From an uncultured bacterium (GTDB taxonomy: Bacteria > Planctomycetota > Uabimicrobiia > Uabimicrobiales > JABWCH01): 64,000 nucleotides of DNA. Shown here in pieces: positions 19,001-26,658 of this stretch; position 1 is the stretch's first letter, and the number at the start of each line of letters is the position of its first letter. The stretch spans positions 21,137-85,136 of the forward strand of contig CALKWO010000134.1 of the NCBI GenBank assembly GCA_938003875.1. The letters run 5' to 3'. The notes below the pieces were generated by a model, which was given only the letters and a program-made list of their open reading frames with translations, was not told where the DNA came from and made no database searches. Position numbers and translations under genes: made by a program.

Positions 19001-20251
19001 GCCAAATTCATCAAATGCGTAACTAGGATATTCAGAAAAAACCATCTTTTTTTTATTGTTCAGGACAGTAGCATTTAAAAGCAGAATGGGAATTTTTTTC
19101 CCACTTTTTCTTAATTCATACAAATCATGAATGCTATAAGGCTGACCATCTTTTTTAGGGCCGAGAAGTTTATCTAAAACCTCAGCCAGAAGGTGAGTTC
19201 GTGTCTTACCAGTCAATGCAATTTCTCCCCATTCACACGGAGATAAAAGCCTGCCCCAAATCTGGGATTCAATGTCTTCTTTCATCCTGTTTTTGAATTC
19301 TTGGAAAAATTTTTCCATTTCTTTTTCTTTAAAATTTTCTGGAGAATGAAGGCAATAGTAGCTCCCTGCAACACTACCCCCTGAAACCGTGCTCAGATAT
19401 TCCAAATCTTCTAAAATGCTTCTTTTTTCGCTGCCTAGTTTATAATATTTATATAGATTGTGTAGAGTTGCTGCTGCAAAGTAGGCTGATCGGCTTCCTC
19501 CACCAGAAATACACATCATGACAATCTGTTTTGGCTCGGAAGATTTTGCCAGGGATGATTTTTCATAATCCTGAATGGATGTATAAAAACTATTTTTTTC
19601 CAGGCTTTTTTGGATATCGTGAAATCCGCTTCCAATGTTAGGATTGTATTGGGAGTATGCTCTGGCTATTTCTGTTTGTCCATAGTTCATTCTATGCTCA
19701 TTGATTTTTTCATACCAGCTTTGCCAATCCTTGTCTTTTTGAGCGGGACTATGGATTCCCAATTGATTAAAAATTTCGTGGTACCTATAATTGCTGTCCC
19801 ATGTATGATAAAAATAAACTATGATAAAGGCGAGCATAAATATTGATATAATATGGAATATATAACACTGAAATATTTTTTTTGTAAGAATTATAGCTAA
19901 AAAAGAATATATGCCAAGAACAATTATATTCCTGATAAAATAAGAACCGGGAGATACCTCTCCTATTAAGCCGTTGCTGCATATCAGCATTGCAAATAAT
20001 ATCCATGAAAAAATAGATATAGGTATCAAAAATTTTTTGATAGGCAGCTTTTTTTTAACTATCAGAAATAACAACGACCCAAATGCGATAAGAATAGCAG
20101 GTATAAAGAAAAAATTATATAAAAAAGCGACAACACCAATCAGGCTTGTTACAATATGCGGAAAAAACATCAAACACGAAGGTACAATAAGGGCTAAAGC
20201 TGCAAAAATAAAAAAAATAGAAAAAATTTTCTCTAGTATTTTTTTGGACAT
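16097..20251 (-). CDS. Membrane-anchored patatin-like phospholipase fused to an active-type subtilase
   Basis: A 1384-residue fusion. Residues 1-150 form about four or five transmembrane helices. A patatin domain follows (about 240-545): oxyanion motif SGGGSRSAYF at 249-258, nucleophile Ser293 in STVSGGSVAG, and catalytic Asp502 in ITDGGVYDN. Long helical and coiled-coil sequence fills about 560-780 (for example EIEEKKKENKSDLEK). The C terminus (about 1035-1375) is an S8 subtilase with all key residues: Asp1075 (IAIIDDG), His1113 (ESHGTACAG), oxyanion Asn1224 (AAGN) and Ser1324 (DGTSFAAP). So a lipid hydrolase and a protease sit on one membrane protein. A two-helix membrane protein is encoded 33 bp upstream. 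The subtilase closely resembles the inactive one in the convergent gene. Confidence 0.9.
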   Translation of the reverse strand: MSKKILEKIFSIFFIFAALALIVPSCLMFFPHIVTSLIGVVAFLYNFFFIPAILIAFGSLLFLIVKKKLPIKKFLIPISIFSWILFAMLICSNGLIGEVSPGSYFIRNIIVLGIYSFLAIILTKKIFQCYIFHIISIFMLAFIIVYFYHTWDSNYRYHEIFNQLGIHSPAQKDKDWQSWYEKINEHRMNYGQTEIARAYSQYNPNIGSGFHDIQKSLEKNSFYTSIQDYEKSSLAKSSEPKQIVMMCISGGGSRSAYFAAATLHNLYKYYKLGSEKRSILEDLEYLSTVSGGSVAGSYYCLHSPENFKEKEMEKFFQEFKNRMKEDIESQIWGRLLSPCEWGEIALTGKTRTHLLAEVLDKLLGPKKDGQPYSIHDLYELRKSGKKIPILLLNATVLNNKKKMVFSEYPSYAFDEFGTKSNWLDLSLQRYFEERPGKVEQHSPSRIIGLDTLGYDRKKFPLALGVASSAAFPVGFDPLRFPSFLPTIDTEIGSTPYVWRITDGGVYDNFGLNTLLQLISGKYQKEEVEGIDRVILLMIDGEKPIDEDADLKGLEATFEPLKASLEVVEKKSQHLQERVMVDKNFSPQLIRISYSRFFKHKDNLLGMRDFRIRYLQDLQDKMVLQIARDEGNLSQLQIWKKKVEEAQKKPDENLFKAWETEIKEQILVNRFDIRPIQKTIENQRKEIKKKIEAVDREIEEKKKENKSDLEKLQLIQAAIQGSLEAIQTSIQNSLQIIQKEIEAQLHVKQADLQQAKNKKIYIQQVLRIEKTIKEAQNYFLPLLVLELESHGIKIPDIQSIDTRFQLSSRDAHILSAISNYLSAIELIGTSTYSEEMLTAFQDRDKYQDFMEQGILSTIARDTIPYFEERVKNMKWVRDLLRNLEFTDKEKMAQRHPKFKEFQDRLLYGSFSDQEKKEIEAIYEKIISELVILTSLGKAKESIPREEVVAIQGGLVACSESKTYIEKGDNILIFNPKSTLDPRIENFSTKRLGTNIWLSSADKNIWKISRLMPSATIHGSALPSKNYPSVVAPTQMDRYIEFQWYIDICGFSDLLKGKAKFLQDYPSQDKIGIAIIDDGIETQHEDLKILLENCYSAKVKDWEATEACPNEKESHGTACAGLIFADSNEKGICGLGLGTDHSTLYSLKLHLETFTSQDVPYSMVLENSLEQCILESITKPVKIINISYQLYDKNLDEKRKIVYGNIKKALRKALEKNICVVIAAGNRDRSTEGKMNYLSLKEDGLEDIIVVGGIDGNKNGVKTTEWSTERDNVDIYAGAMDVLTCDRISIKESRKGITWVVPKKQDEADKYYERQKQIYAFYDGTSFAAPMVTAAIAWIARVYPGATPKEIKEILVNSADFFDGIKILNAYKSVEMAKEKAKSRPR

Positions 20252-20283
20252 TTACTTTCCCTTTCCATCTATATACAAAGTAA

Positions 20284-20529
20284 CTATTTTTTCCCTATTT
20301 TACCACTATGGTATGACTTGATAGGCTTTGAGGCATTCTTTCCCGATACTTTCTTTTCTTTATACGAGTATAAGCTGAATGCTAGCATTGTGATCCCAAT
20401 AATGATGCACAAAACCCTAATTGGCGGAGCTACTTTGGGTATTTCCACTCCCATTATCTTGCCACTCCCAATAAGGCCTATAAATAATCCGATTCCACCT
20501 ATGATTGCAAAAATAGATATAGGATCCAT
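20284..20529 (-). CDS. Small two-helix membrane protein, unknown function
   Basis: An 81-residue protein with two hydrophobic helices (FAIIGGIGLFIGLIGSG and VLCIIIGITMLAFSLYSY) separated by a short loop with prolines, and a basic tail. No known family is recognised. An AGAGGAG sequence lies about 12 nt before the ATG. It is the first gene of a probable two-gene operon with the patatin-subtilase fusion, with a 32-bp gap. It may help anchor or regulate that enzyme, or serve as an inhibitor or immunity factor; this is inference from position only. Confidence 0.75.
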   Translation of the reverse strand: MDPISIFAIIGGIGLFIGLIGSGKIMGVEIPKVAPPIRVLCIIIGITMLAFSLYSYKEKKVSGKNASKPIKSYHSGKIGKK

Positions 20530-21059
20530 GGTTTGAATAACTCCTCTTGAAAAAATGGAAATTAAAAAATTTTTAATAAGAAACTAAATTTTAATTACCG
20601 ATTAAGCCAACATCGGTTATGCGCGGCTTTGCCAAGATTACAATTTTTATAAGTCATTATCAACTTAGCGAACGGCACGTAATTAAGCATAGATAAAAAT
20701 AATAGAAACGCTTACCTATCCATCATAGCAAGATTTCAGTCTATAAGTTTTTTTCACATTGTCAAGAATTTTTATGAATTATCACTGCCTAAAAATGAAA
20801 GATATATCCTACGTTTCACACCTTGTATGTATAATGGTTGATGGCGTTGCTCTTTCATAGTGTAAGAAGCTTAATGTCATCGACTTCAAGACGTTATTAC
20901 TTTGTCACATACGTGGTAGGATTTTTACACAAGCGTTAGTATTGTCAAATTACACAAGCATTAAAATTTCATTGGACAAAATGGTAATTTTGTTGTATAC
21001 TTTGTCAACAAATCTGTTGGCAATAAATTTGTTGACAATAAATCTATTGGAGGTTTATC
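20530..21059. other. Divergent intergenic region of about 530 bp
   Basis: No gene is seen here. It separates the minus-strand membrane/patatin operon from the plus-strand NTPase pair. The right end holds a clear promoter and a perfect inverted repeat (listed separately). The rest is AT-rich without long open frames or obvious RNA structure. Confidence 0.6.
20973..21038 (+). promoter_or_regulatory. Sigma70-type promoter with a perfect 12-bp inverted repeat at the transcription start
   Basis: TGGACA (20973-20978) and TATACT (20996-21001) are spaced by 17 bp. Directly after the -10 box, TTGTCAACAAAT (21002-21013) and ATTTGTTGACAA (21027-21038) form a perfect inverted repeat with a 13-nt spacer. 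This could be an operator covering the start site or a hairpin in the mRNA leader. A related TTGTTGACAATAA string also lies upstream of the lipoprotein gene at 32177. Confidence 0.65.
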
Positions 21060-22283
21060 ATGGAAAAATTGATGAAAGCTCATGGAAATTGGGTTGAAAA
21101 AGATCGTTTTTGGGATCGGGAGCCAGAAATCAGGCTTTTCACACAGCTTCTTGACGAAGGCGCACACATTCTTTTGACAGCGCAGCGCAGAATGGGCAAA
21201 ACCAGTCTGATGCGGGAAGTCGGAAGGCGCATCCAAGAGCGATATTTGTGCATTTTTGTAGATTTAGAGAAATGTGAAGGCTCTCCTGATGCTGTGGCAG
21301 AATTGAGTACAGCCACAATTCCCTATGCTAACCTGTGGGAAAAAACCAAAAACTTGTTCAGCAACATTTTTGGTAGAGTGGAGGCTATAGACATTAAAGA
21401 TATTGCTATAAAGCTCAGGAGTGGTATCACTGCAGGAGATTGGAAGTCAAAAGGCGACCAATTGCTTGCCATGATTGCCGATTATGGGAAACCAATTGTG
21501 ATTTTTATGGACGAAGTTCCTATTCTCGTTAATCGTCTGCTGAAAGGTAGCGATTACAAAATTACAGAAGATAGGCGCAGGGAAGCGGATATGTTCATGT
21601 CATGGCTAAGAGATAACGCACTCCGCCACAAGGATAAAATCCGCTTTGTCATCACAGGGTCTATTGGCTTGGAACCAGTCCTGCATCAGGCCAACCTGAG
21701 TTCTACCCTTGCTGGTTTTAAGCCTTTTGATTTAAAACCCTGGAGTGAGGATATTGCTGCAAGTTGCATTCAGGCCCTTGCTAACCAATACCAGATAGTC
21801 TTTCAGCCAGGAGTTTGCGATGCGATGGTCAAGAAGCTAGGTTGTTGCATACCACACCATGTCCAAATGTTTTTTGACCATATCCATGATGAATCCAGAC
21901 TACGAAACATTTCCGAAATTTCTTTTGAGTTTGTGAACGATGTTTACGAAAAAAACATGTTCAGTTCTCGTGGACATGCAGAACTGAGCCATTTTGAAGA
22001 ACGCCTTAAGACAGTTCTGGGAGAGGAGTACTTTCCTCTGGCAATAGATTTGCTTACCGAGGCTGCTGTTAATGGATTTCTATCGCCCGAAGTGGCAACC
22101 ATGATATCCAAAAGGTATTCTTTTGGTAGCGACCATGTACTACGGGAAATTATAGGAATCCTGGAGCATGATGGCTATTTCCTCCAAAAGGAAAGATACT
22201 ATAGATTCGTTTCTAATCTTTTGAAAGACTGGTGGAAAGCGCGGTTTGCATTTACATATCGCCCTGCCAAAACAAAACGGTAA
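21060..22283 (+). CDS. P-loop ATPase (archaeal-ATPase / AAA-type) of the STAND-like island
   Basis: A 407-residue cytosolic protein. The P-loop AQRRMGKTSLMREV (41-54) and Walker B IVIFMDEVP (146-154) place it among AAA_16/archaeal-type ATPases related to STAND proteins; the first glycine of the P-loop is replaced by alanine. The C-terminal third (about 300-400) looks winged-helix-like. GGAGG lies 6-8 nt before the ATG. It is the first gene of a pair with the TPR-NTPase 7 bp downstream, driven by the promoter/inverted repeat at 20973-21038. No effector domain is attached, so it may be a regulatory or signal-processing partner. Function not known. Confidence 0.85.
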   Translation: MEKLMKAHGNWVEKDRFWDREPEIRLFTQLLDEGAHILLTAQRRMGKTSLMREVGRRIQERYLCIFVDLEKCEGSPDAVAELSTATIPYANLWEKTKNLFSNIFGRVEAIDIKDIAIKLRSGITAGDWKSKGDQLLAMIADYGKPIVIFMDEVPILVNRLLKGSDYKITEDRRREADMFMSWLRDNALRHKDKIRFVITGSIGLEPVLHQANLSSTLAGFKPFDLKPWSEDIAASCIQALANQYQIVFQPGVCDAMVKKLGCCIPHHVQMFFDHIHDESRLRNISEISFEFVNDVYEKNMFSSRGHAELSHFEERLKTVLGEEYFPLAIDLLTEAAVNGFLSPEVATMISKRYSFGSDHVLREIIGILEHDGYFLQKERYYRFVSNLLKDWWKARFAFTYRPAKTKR

Positions 22284-22290
22284 ATAAACT

Positions 22291-24456
22291 ATGTCTGTAT
22301 GTACAAAAAAATACAATCCTGGCTTTTGTAGTGACGAAGAGCTGATCCAATCTTTTGTCGTGAGAGATATTTATCTTAAGCTCATTTTAGAAACTCTGGA
22401 AGAGAATACCTCCCGCAGCAACCAGCATCTTCTTGTAATAGGTTCGCGCGGGATGGGAAAGACCACCCTGGTACTTCGGGTCGCAGCCGAAATCAGGACA
22501 AAAGAGGAATTTTCCCCAAAATGGTATCCTGTTTTGTTTGGGGAAGAAAGCTACGAAGTCTGTTCTGCAGGCCAGTTCTGGCTGGAAGCACTATTTCATC
22601 TCTATCAACAAACAAAAGAGCAAAGATGGCTGGATACTTACAACGATCTGAAGCGCAATGAAAAAGATGAAAAACGCCTGTATGAGCGCGCTCTGGCACA
22701 ACTGATGGATTTCAGCGATAGCATTGGCAAACGTCTTCTTCTTGTCGTTGAAAATCTCAATATGATTCTGGGAGAGCAGATCAGCCAGGAAGACGGATGG
22801 TCTCTTCGCCACACTTTGCTCCAGGAACCTCGTGTGATGATTCTGGCTACAGCTACCTCTCGTTTTGAAGAGATCGGAAACATCCATCATGCGTGGTATG
22901 AGCTTTTCAAGATACAGGAACTCAAACCCCTCAACAATGCCGAATGCATTCGGATGTGGGAGAGCATTGCCAGGAAAGAGATCGCGAGCTATCGCATCCG
23001 TCCGATCCAGATTCTCACAGGGGGAAATCCACGGCTTTTAGCCATCCTTTGCAGCTTTGCTGCCAAAATGTCTTTCCAAGAGCTTATGGAAAGTCTGACC
23101 GACTTGGTAGACAGCCATACGGAATATTTCAAGAGCCATCTGGACAGCCTGCCTCCTCTCGAACGAAAAGTATTCATAACGCTCCTGGAAAAATGGGATC
23201 CAGTGACAGCACGCGAAATCTCCCAGGATTCACGCATTGACATCAACAAGGCTAGTGCCCTACTCCAACGCCTGGTGAGCAAAGGAGCAGTAGAAATCAT
23301 GGATAAATCCGGCAGCAAAAATTGGTACCAGGCCACAGAACGCCTGTACAACATCTACTATCTGATGCGCAGATGTGGCCAGCCTTCCAGCCGTGTCTAC
23401 GCCATCGTACAATTCATGGTGAATTTCTACGAGGGAGAAGAGCTGATACAGATCACCAGCACGCTGGCCAGCCAATGCGCTAATCTTCCGTCCCAGATCA
23501 AAAAAGACCTGTACCAGGCCTATTTAAACATCCTGGAAAACAAGCCAGATTTAAAGCAGGCTATCATAAAACAAACACCGTCAGTATTCTTCTGCTCCCC
23601 TGATGCTCCTTCTTCTATCAAAGAGCTTGGGAATCAACGGGTACAACAACTAGAAGAGGAAGCAAAACGTCTAGAAGAAGAAATAGATCGTTCTGATGTT
23701 CTTATTGATAGCCTTTCGTTAGTGAACGACATCCTATTGCATCAAAAGGAAGAAAAGTATGAAGCGGTGGAACAGCATTTACGCACAATCATTGAACTTT
23801 ATCCTGACTTTGCTGATGCTTGGTGGGTATTAGGCTATGTTTTGTACAAAGTTAAGAAAACCGAAGAAGCGGAACATTCTGTTCTCAAGGCAATCCAACT
23901 CAATTGCAAGAAGGTTGTTCCCTGGCTAATTTTAATAGAACTCAGGCTTCTACAAAAAAAAGATACAGATGCTGCATTAAAAACAGCAGAGCAATATCTG
24001 GAGCAGGAAAAAAGGTCTGGCGAAAGCTTGAATCGTATGGCACAGGCACTTTGGAAGCATGGAGTATCCAATTTTCTGGAACAGGCCGAATCCTGGGCAC
24101 AGGAAGCTGTGCAAAAAAAGCCTTGTTCAGATTTTCAGTATACGCTTGCCTGTATTTTGGCAACCAGGGGAAAATGGAAGGAAGCCTGGGAGAGTGCGGA
24201 TCGCTTTCTTGGAGATTTCAATTTTTTGGAAAAATTTTCTCAGGATACGATAGAATTTTTTATTTCGGCCTGCAGCAGGGGACAGGAGAAAGAAGCTCTT
24301 GGTATCCTTGAAAAATCAACGGCGGCACAGGCTTTGGAGCCTCTTGTAGTTGCCTTGAAAATTTGCAATGGCGAAACGGTGCGCGTTGCTCAGGAAATTT
24401 ATGAGGTTGCCACAGATATTGTAGCCACAATTGAAAATCGCAGGAAGTCATTATAA
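22291..24456 (+). CDS. P-loop NTPase with winged helix and C-terminal TPR repeats
   Basis: A 721-residue protein. The N-terminal NTPase has Walker A GSRGMGKTTL (51-60) and a Walker B-like LLLVVENLN (149-157), where the usual Asp-Glu reads Glu-Asn. A winged-helix-like segment (about 285-345) follows, then a coiled coil rich in Glu (about 455-480) and TPR-like helices (about 485-640) that end in the conserved LEPLVVALKICNGET region. The architecture (NTPase, wHTH, TPR) is that of STAND regulators. The gene starts 7 bp after its partner NTPase and has only a weak ribosome site, so translation is probably coupled. A decayed copy of its last 100 codons lies at 8883-9218. Confidence 0.87.
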   Translation: MSVCTKKYNPGFCSDEELIQSFVVRDIYLKLILETLEENTSRSNQHLLVIGSRGMGKTTLVLRVAAEIRTKEEFSPKWYPVLFGEESYEVCSAGQFWLEALFHLYQQTKEQRWLDTYNDLKRNEKDEKRLYERALAQLMDFSDSIGKRLLLVVENLNMILGEQISQEDGWSLRHTLLQEPRVMILATATSRFEEIGNIHHAWYELFKIQELKPLNNAECIRMWESIARKEIASYRIRPIQILTGGNPRLLAILCSFAAKMSFQELMESLTDLVDSHTEYFKSHLDSLPPLERKVFITLLEKWDPVTAREISQDSRIDINKASALLQRLVSKGAVEIMDKSGSKNWYQATERLYNIYYLMRRCGQPSSRVYAIVQFMVNFYEGEELIQITSTLASQCANLPSQIKKDLYQAYLNILENKPDLKQAIIKQTPSVFFCSPDAPSSIKELGNQRVQQLEEEAKRLEEEIDRSDVLIDSLSLVNDILLHQKEEKYEAVEQHLRTIIELYPDFADAWWVLGYVLYKVKKTEEAEHSVLKAIQLNCKKVVPWLILIELRLLQKKDTDAALKTAEQYLEQEKRSGESLNRMAQALWKHGVSNFLEQAESWAQEAVQKKPCSDFQYTLACILATRGKWKEAWESADRFLGDFNFLEKFSQDTIEFFISACSRGQEKEALGILEKSTAAQALEPLVVALKICNGETVRVAQEIYEVATDIVATIENRRKSL

Positions 24457-24474
24457 TAAATTCATTCAGCCCAT

Positions 24475-24534
24475 TTATGTACCAAAGACAAACTTATGGC
24501 TGAGAAGCGTGAGGCAAAGGCAGGTAAGGCAAAT
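24475..24534 (-). pseudogene. Remnant of the last ~20 codons of an eboC-like gene
   Basis: The minus strand here encodes CLTLLSHKFVFGT followed by a stop. It lines up with FSLTIASHRFVSGT and the stop at the end of the UbiA-family gene at 25744, and most of the DNA bases agree over about 50 nt. Only this short tail is recognisable. Confidence 0.5.
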
Positions 24535-24674
24535 GAAAAAAATAAATATCATAGTTTTCCCGTGTCCAAGATATAAGCTTGTACACGGGATATGGCATGG
24601 AATAGCAATCGAATATAAAGGTGAGAAAATTAGAATTTCTTCGTGTTTTACTCCATTGCCTTCGTGGTAAATTT

Positions 24675-25424
24675 TTATCTTCGTTTCATCCAGAAAAAAA
24701 AGCCAAGGCATAGCAATAAACAAGATGCGGGTTCAGGAACAGAGTTGCTTAGAAGGCCTGTGATTTCTGTAGAGCTTAGTGCATGGTTGTAAATTTTAAT
24801 TTCGTCCAATGTACCCTGGAATCTTGTAAAATCGTAATTAGAGTTAATTCCAATAGATAGAAAAGCATTAGAAATGTTGATTCCATTAGCATCAGAATAA
24901 GCTGTACTGGCAACTAAATTGCCATCTTGATAATTTCTGATCGTTGTTCCATCCCATGTAGTGGTCAATAGAGTCCATGTATTGGCAACTACATTACCAC
25001 TGCTACGATAGTTGGCATCCCAGCCTGACCCGGCATTCGATAAAAGTGTACCAAAACCATTATAAAAAACACCAAACCAATAAGATAGATTGCTGCCATA
25101 CTCTTTTGCCAGAATGGGTGCGTCTCGATTAGGATTGCTAGAATTGACCCAGGCACTGAAAGAAATAGCATTTGTGATTTCAATGCTGGAACTCGTAAGA
25201 ATTTTTACATAAGCGGCTGTGTTGCCATCAAAATAAAGACCACTTCCCCATTTACCAGTAGACCAGGTATTGGCCTGGGCTCTCTCCAAAGTACCATTGT
25301 TATTATAGCCAGATTTATCTGCTATAGCTGTTCCGCTACCTTCTTCAAAATCCCAATAGCCAACAAGGGCAGCTTGCAAACAGGCTGTAGTTAAGAGGAA
25401 TAAAAGAAAAATTAAAGCTTTCAT
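24675..25424 (-). CDS. LamG/concanavalin-like secreted protein with PEP-CTERM tail
   Basis: A 249-residue exported protein. After a signal peptide ending around TTACLQA, it has a LamG-type (concanavalin A-like) domain starting GYWDFEEGSGTAIADKSGYNNNG and covering most of the chain, a fold that usually binds carbohydrates. The C terminus is a PEP-CTERM sorting signal: VPEPAS, a short hydrophobic helix and the basic end WMKRR. Such tails are recognised by an exosortase at the inner membrane; no exosortase gene is in the window. Likely a surface or matrix protein. Isolated gene, divergent from the NTPase pair. Confidence 0.88.
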   Translation of the reverse strand: MKALIFLLFLLTTACLQAALVGYWDFEEGSGTAIADKSGYNNNGTLERAQANTWSTGKWGSGLYFDGNTAAYVKILTSSSIEITNAISFSAWVNSSNPNRDAPILAKEYGSNLSYWFGVFYNGFGTLLSNAGSGWDANYRSSGNVVANTWTLLTTTWDGTTIRNYQDGNLVASTAYSDANGINISNAFLSIGINSNYDFTRFQGTLDEIKIYNHALSSTEITGLLSNSVPEPASCLLLCLGFFFWMKRR

Positions 25425-25743
25425 TGCTTTGCTCCTTAAAAAGGGAAAAAATCTATTCTAATGTTTTGCATGTTCATAGTATAGCTAAGGTAGCATCGAT
25501 TCAAAATTATATATGGTTCGATTGATAGTTACACGATAACACAAAAAAAGATTAGTTTATTCTCCATTTTTTTGAATTTTTTTCTACTATTTTTTTGAAA
25601 TTTTTTTAAAAATCGAGAATATTTATGAAAGCCCTCTTTCTTCAATCTGTGTAATCTATATAATCTGTGGATTTTTTATATTTTGGGAGTCCATTTTGTT
25701 TTTTGGTCCGATTTTATTGATTTTGAGACAATGCTGCTTTCTA
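25425..25743. repeat. AT-rich spacer with a dispersed short-word repeat
   Basis: No gene is seen. It contains T-rich tracts (25560-25610) and, at 25643-25672, tandem variants of AATCTGTG (TGTGTAATCTATATAATCTGTGG), one of the word-like dispersed repeats also present near 27.9, 50.2, 58.8 and 63.1 kb. Confidence 0.55.
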
Positions 25744-26658
25744 TTATGTCCCAGAGACAAATCTGTGGCTGGCAATCGTGAGAGAAAAGCAGGCTATTGC
25801 TAGCAGGGCGGAAATATTTGCTCCAAGTGTGTGTAGCAAAAGGGCATCCCAAAGGCTTATCCCTGCAATCATGCAGTCAATATAGAAGGCTATTTTGCCT
25901 TGTCTTCTTATGATTCCCTGGCTACAATATAGGGTATATCCCAGGAAGATAAGGCAAAATAGAATAGATGGGGAAAGCATAGGTAGGGAAAGAAGGATAT
26001 AAATTGGTGGAAGGAATAGGAAAAAGAGGGGCCATCTGTATAGAATTCGGGAGCATGTTTCCTGGCGGGCGAGATAGCTGATTCCCAGGATATAGCTGGC
26101 TAGCATCAGGGCGGGGAAACAGATAGAATCGGAAGCTTTGCCTTGTAACATGGAGGCAGAGACGGGGTATATCATGAAGCGACAGAATGCCATCAGCACA
26201 GGACTATAGATATTTTTTTTATGGAAGCGGTTGTATAAAAATATGCTTGCACTCAGGGCTGCGATATAGAAAAAAAAGGCATAGGAGAAAGTGCCATAGA
26301 GCATATTTCCGCATATTGAGAGGAGATTGGCAAAAAAGAGCATACCCCATCCAGCTATAAACGCGGTTTCTTGTGCTATGATGCCTTGTGGTATAGGGCG
26401 TTCGGGGCGGTTTTGTTCATCCCAGTTTTTATCGAAAGCATCGTTGAGGAACATACCTGCTATATAATAGCAAGACAGAGCAGACAGGCAAAGAAAGTAT
26501 AGGGGATAGCTCTCGCAAGTTCCAGCGAAGACGATTCCTATAAGGCAGTTGCTCCAGACCGTGGGAAGGTTGGAAAAACGGCTCATCTTGAGGAAGGCAA
26601 TCAGTCTGTCTTTTGGAGAAAATTTTTTTTCTTTCACAGGATTTTTTCCTTTGCCCAT
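25744..26658 (-). CDS. eboC: UbiA-family prenyltransferase, EboC-like
   Basis: A 304-residue polytopic membrane protein with the UbiA-family aspartate motif NDAFDKNWDEQNRPERPIP, which binds the Mg-prenyl-diphosphate. Several further hydrophobic helices follow. The gene overlaps the 3' end of an eboE-like gene by 25 bp, and that pairing identifies it as the EboC member of the ebo set, which is linked in cyanobacteria to export of the scytonemin precursor and in other bacteria to uncharacterised metabolites. The second Asp-rich motif typical of UbiA enzymes is not obvious. No Shine-Dalgarno is seen, so translation is likely coupled to eboE. The other ebo genes are absent here. Confidence 0.82.
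   Translation of the reverse strand: MGKGKNPVKEKKFSPKDRLIAFLKMSRFSNLPTVWSNCLIGIVFAGTCESYPLYFLCLSALSCYYIAGMFLNDAFDKNWDEQNRPERPIPQGIIAQETAFIAGWGMLFFANLLSICGNMLYGTFSYAFFFYIAALSASIFLYNRFHKKNIYSPVLMAFCRFMIYPVSASMLQGKASDSICFPALMLASYILGISYLARQETCSRILYRWPLFFLFLPPIYILLSLPMLSPSILFCLIFLGYTLYCSQGIIRRQGKIAFYIDCMIAGISLWDALLLHTLGANISALLAIACFSLTIASHRFVSGT

Noticed and set aside
24535..24723. Minus-strand open frame upstream of the eboC-tail remnant
   Set aside because: Only the last ~20 codons resemble eboC; the rest overlaps the LamG gene end and has no similarity.
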